NCBI GenBank assembly: GCA_017512705.1
Contig: JAFWEX010000121.1
Location: 1 to 58,480, forward strand
DNA: 58,480 bases
Direction of reading: 5' to 3'
Source: Paenibacillus sp.
GTDB taxonomy: Bacteria; Bacillota; Bacilli; Paenibacillales; Paenibacillaceae
Shown: positions 58,343 through 58,480 of the stretch, one piece after another
Layout of the letters: the number at the start of each line of letters is the position of its first letter
Numbering within the stretch: position 1 is the first letter of the stretch
Position numbers and translations under genes: made by a program
Notes under the pieces: model-generated
Told to the model about the DNA's origin: nothing
The model's database searches: none
What the model saw: only the letters and a program-made list of their open reading frames with translations

Positions 58343-58480
58343 GTGCGCCCGGCATGGGCGATAACTCGGTGGTGAAAGTCCACTACAGGCTTGGCAGTAG
58401 GAACTGTTAGCGGAAGGCAAGGATGTCCGTTGCGAGGCGGAATCTGAAGGAAGCCGGAGGCAAACCCTCGGTCTGACGAA
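58343..58480 (+). mobile_element. Group II intron, 5' part (runs past the window end)
   Basis: The sequence from 58343 begins GTGCGCCCGGCATGGGCG and continues with AGTAGGAACTGTTAGCGG, GGCAAGGATGTCCGTTGCG, GGAATCTGAAGGAAGCCGG and GGCAAACCCTCGGTCTGACG, the typical domain I start of a bacterial group II intron ribozyme. The intron-encoded reverse transcriptase/maturase should lie beyond the window. It starts 8 bases behind the stem of the operon terminator, on the same strand. Confidence 0.88.

Overview
The window looks like a chromosomal segment of a Paenibacillus or a close relative (Bacillota). Supporting signs are strong purine-rich ribosome binding sites, sigma-A type promoters, a GC content in the mid-forties, CcpA-, CtsR- and CggR-type control sites, and a gene order matching Bacillus core loci (hprK-lgt-ppaX-yvoF-hisZGDBHAFI; yvcD-trxB-rapZ-yvcK-whiA-crh; cggR-gap-pgk-tpi-gpmI-eno-secG-rnr-smpB-ssrA). 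The genus is inferred from layout and protein style, not from a database search.

Left part (1-16110): the end of a tRNA cluster (Phe, Tyr, Lys), a PucR-type regulator, the shared sugar-ABC ATPase MsmX, then HPr kinase, prolipoprotein transferase, a pyrophosphatase and an acetyltransferase. A complete histidine pathway follows (hisZ, G, D, B, H, A, F, IE, then a PHP-type histidinol phosphatase) and ends with prs, which makes the PRPP that HisG/HisZ consumes. The central part of hisD is strikingly GC-rich. The hprK-lgt gap is packed with nested hairpins.

Middle part (16110-37050): a carbohydrate uptake locus (membrane-bound YesN-type AraC regulator, lipoprotein binding protein, two permeases, a TIM-barrel protein and a probable alpha/alpha-toroid enzyme) with two CcpA-like sites. 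It has no ATPase of its own, so MsmX is the likely partner. Next come a TPR-HTH protein, trxB, an AI-2E family membrane protein, a glucokinase gene broken by a single-base frameshift, rapZ-yvcK-whiA, a Crh-like protein that carries the HPr histidine, and two secreted proteins.

Glycolysis and RNA quality control (37050-51420): clpP under a CtsR box, tRNA-Arg, the CggR-controlled glycolytic operon, secG, an RNase R with a very long glycine/arginine/lysine-rich tail, smpB and tmRNA. RNase R, SmpB and tmRNA act together in trans-translation and decay of non-stop mRNA.

Right part (51420-58480): an accessory region. The tmRNA 3' end is repeated in degraded form 987 bases downstream and brackets two small unrecognised genes, as expected of a decayed integrated element. 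Then come an AT-rich stretch with a secreted orphan protein, and a LacI-ribokinase-nucleoside hydrolase-permease operon for ribonucleoside use, preceded by a duplicated promoter/operator unit. The window ends inside the 5' part of a group II intron that starts just behind a terminator hairpin.
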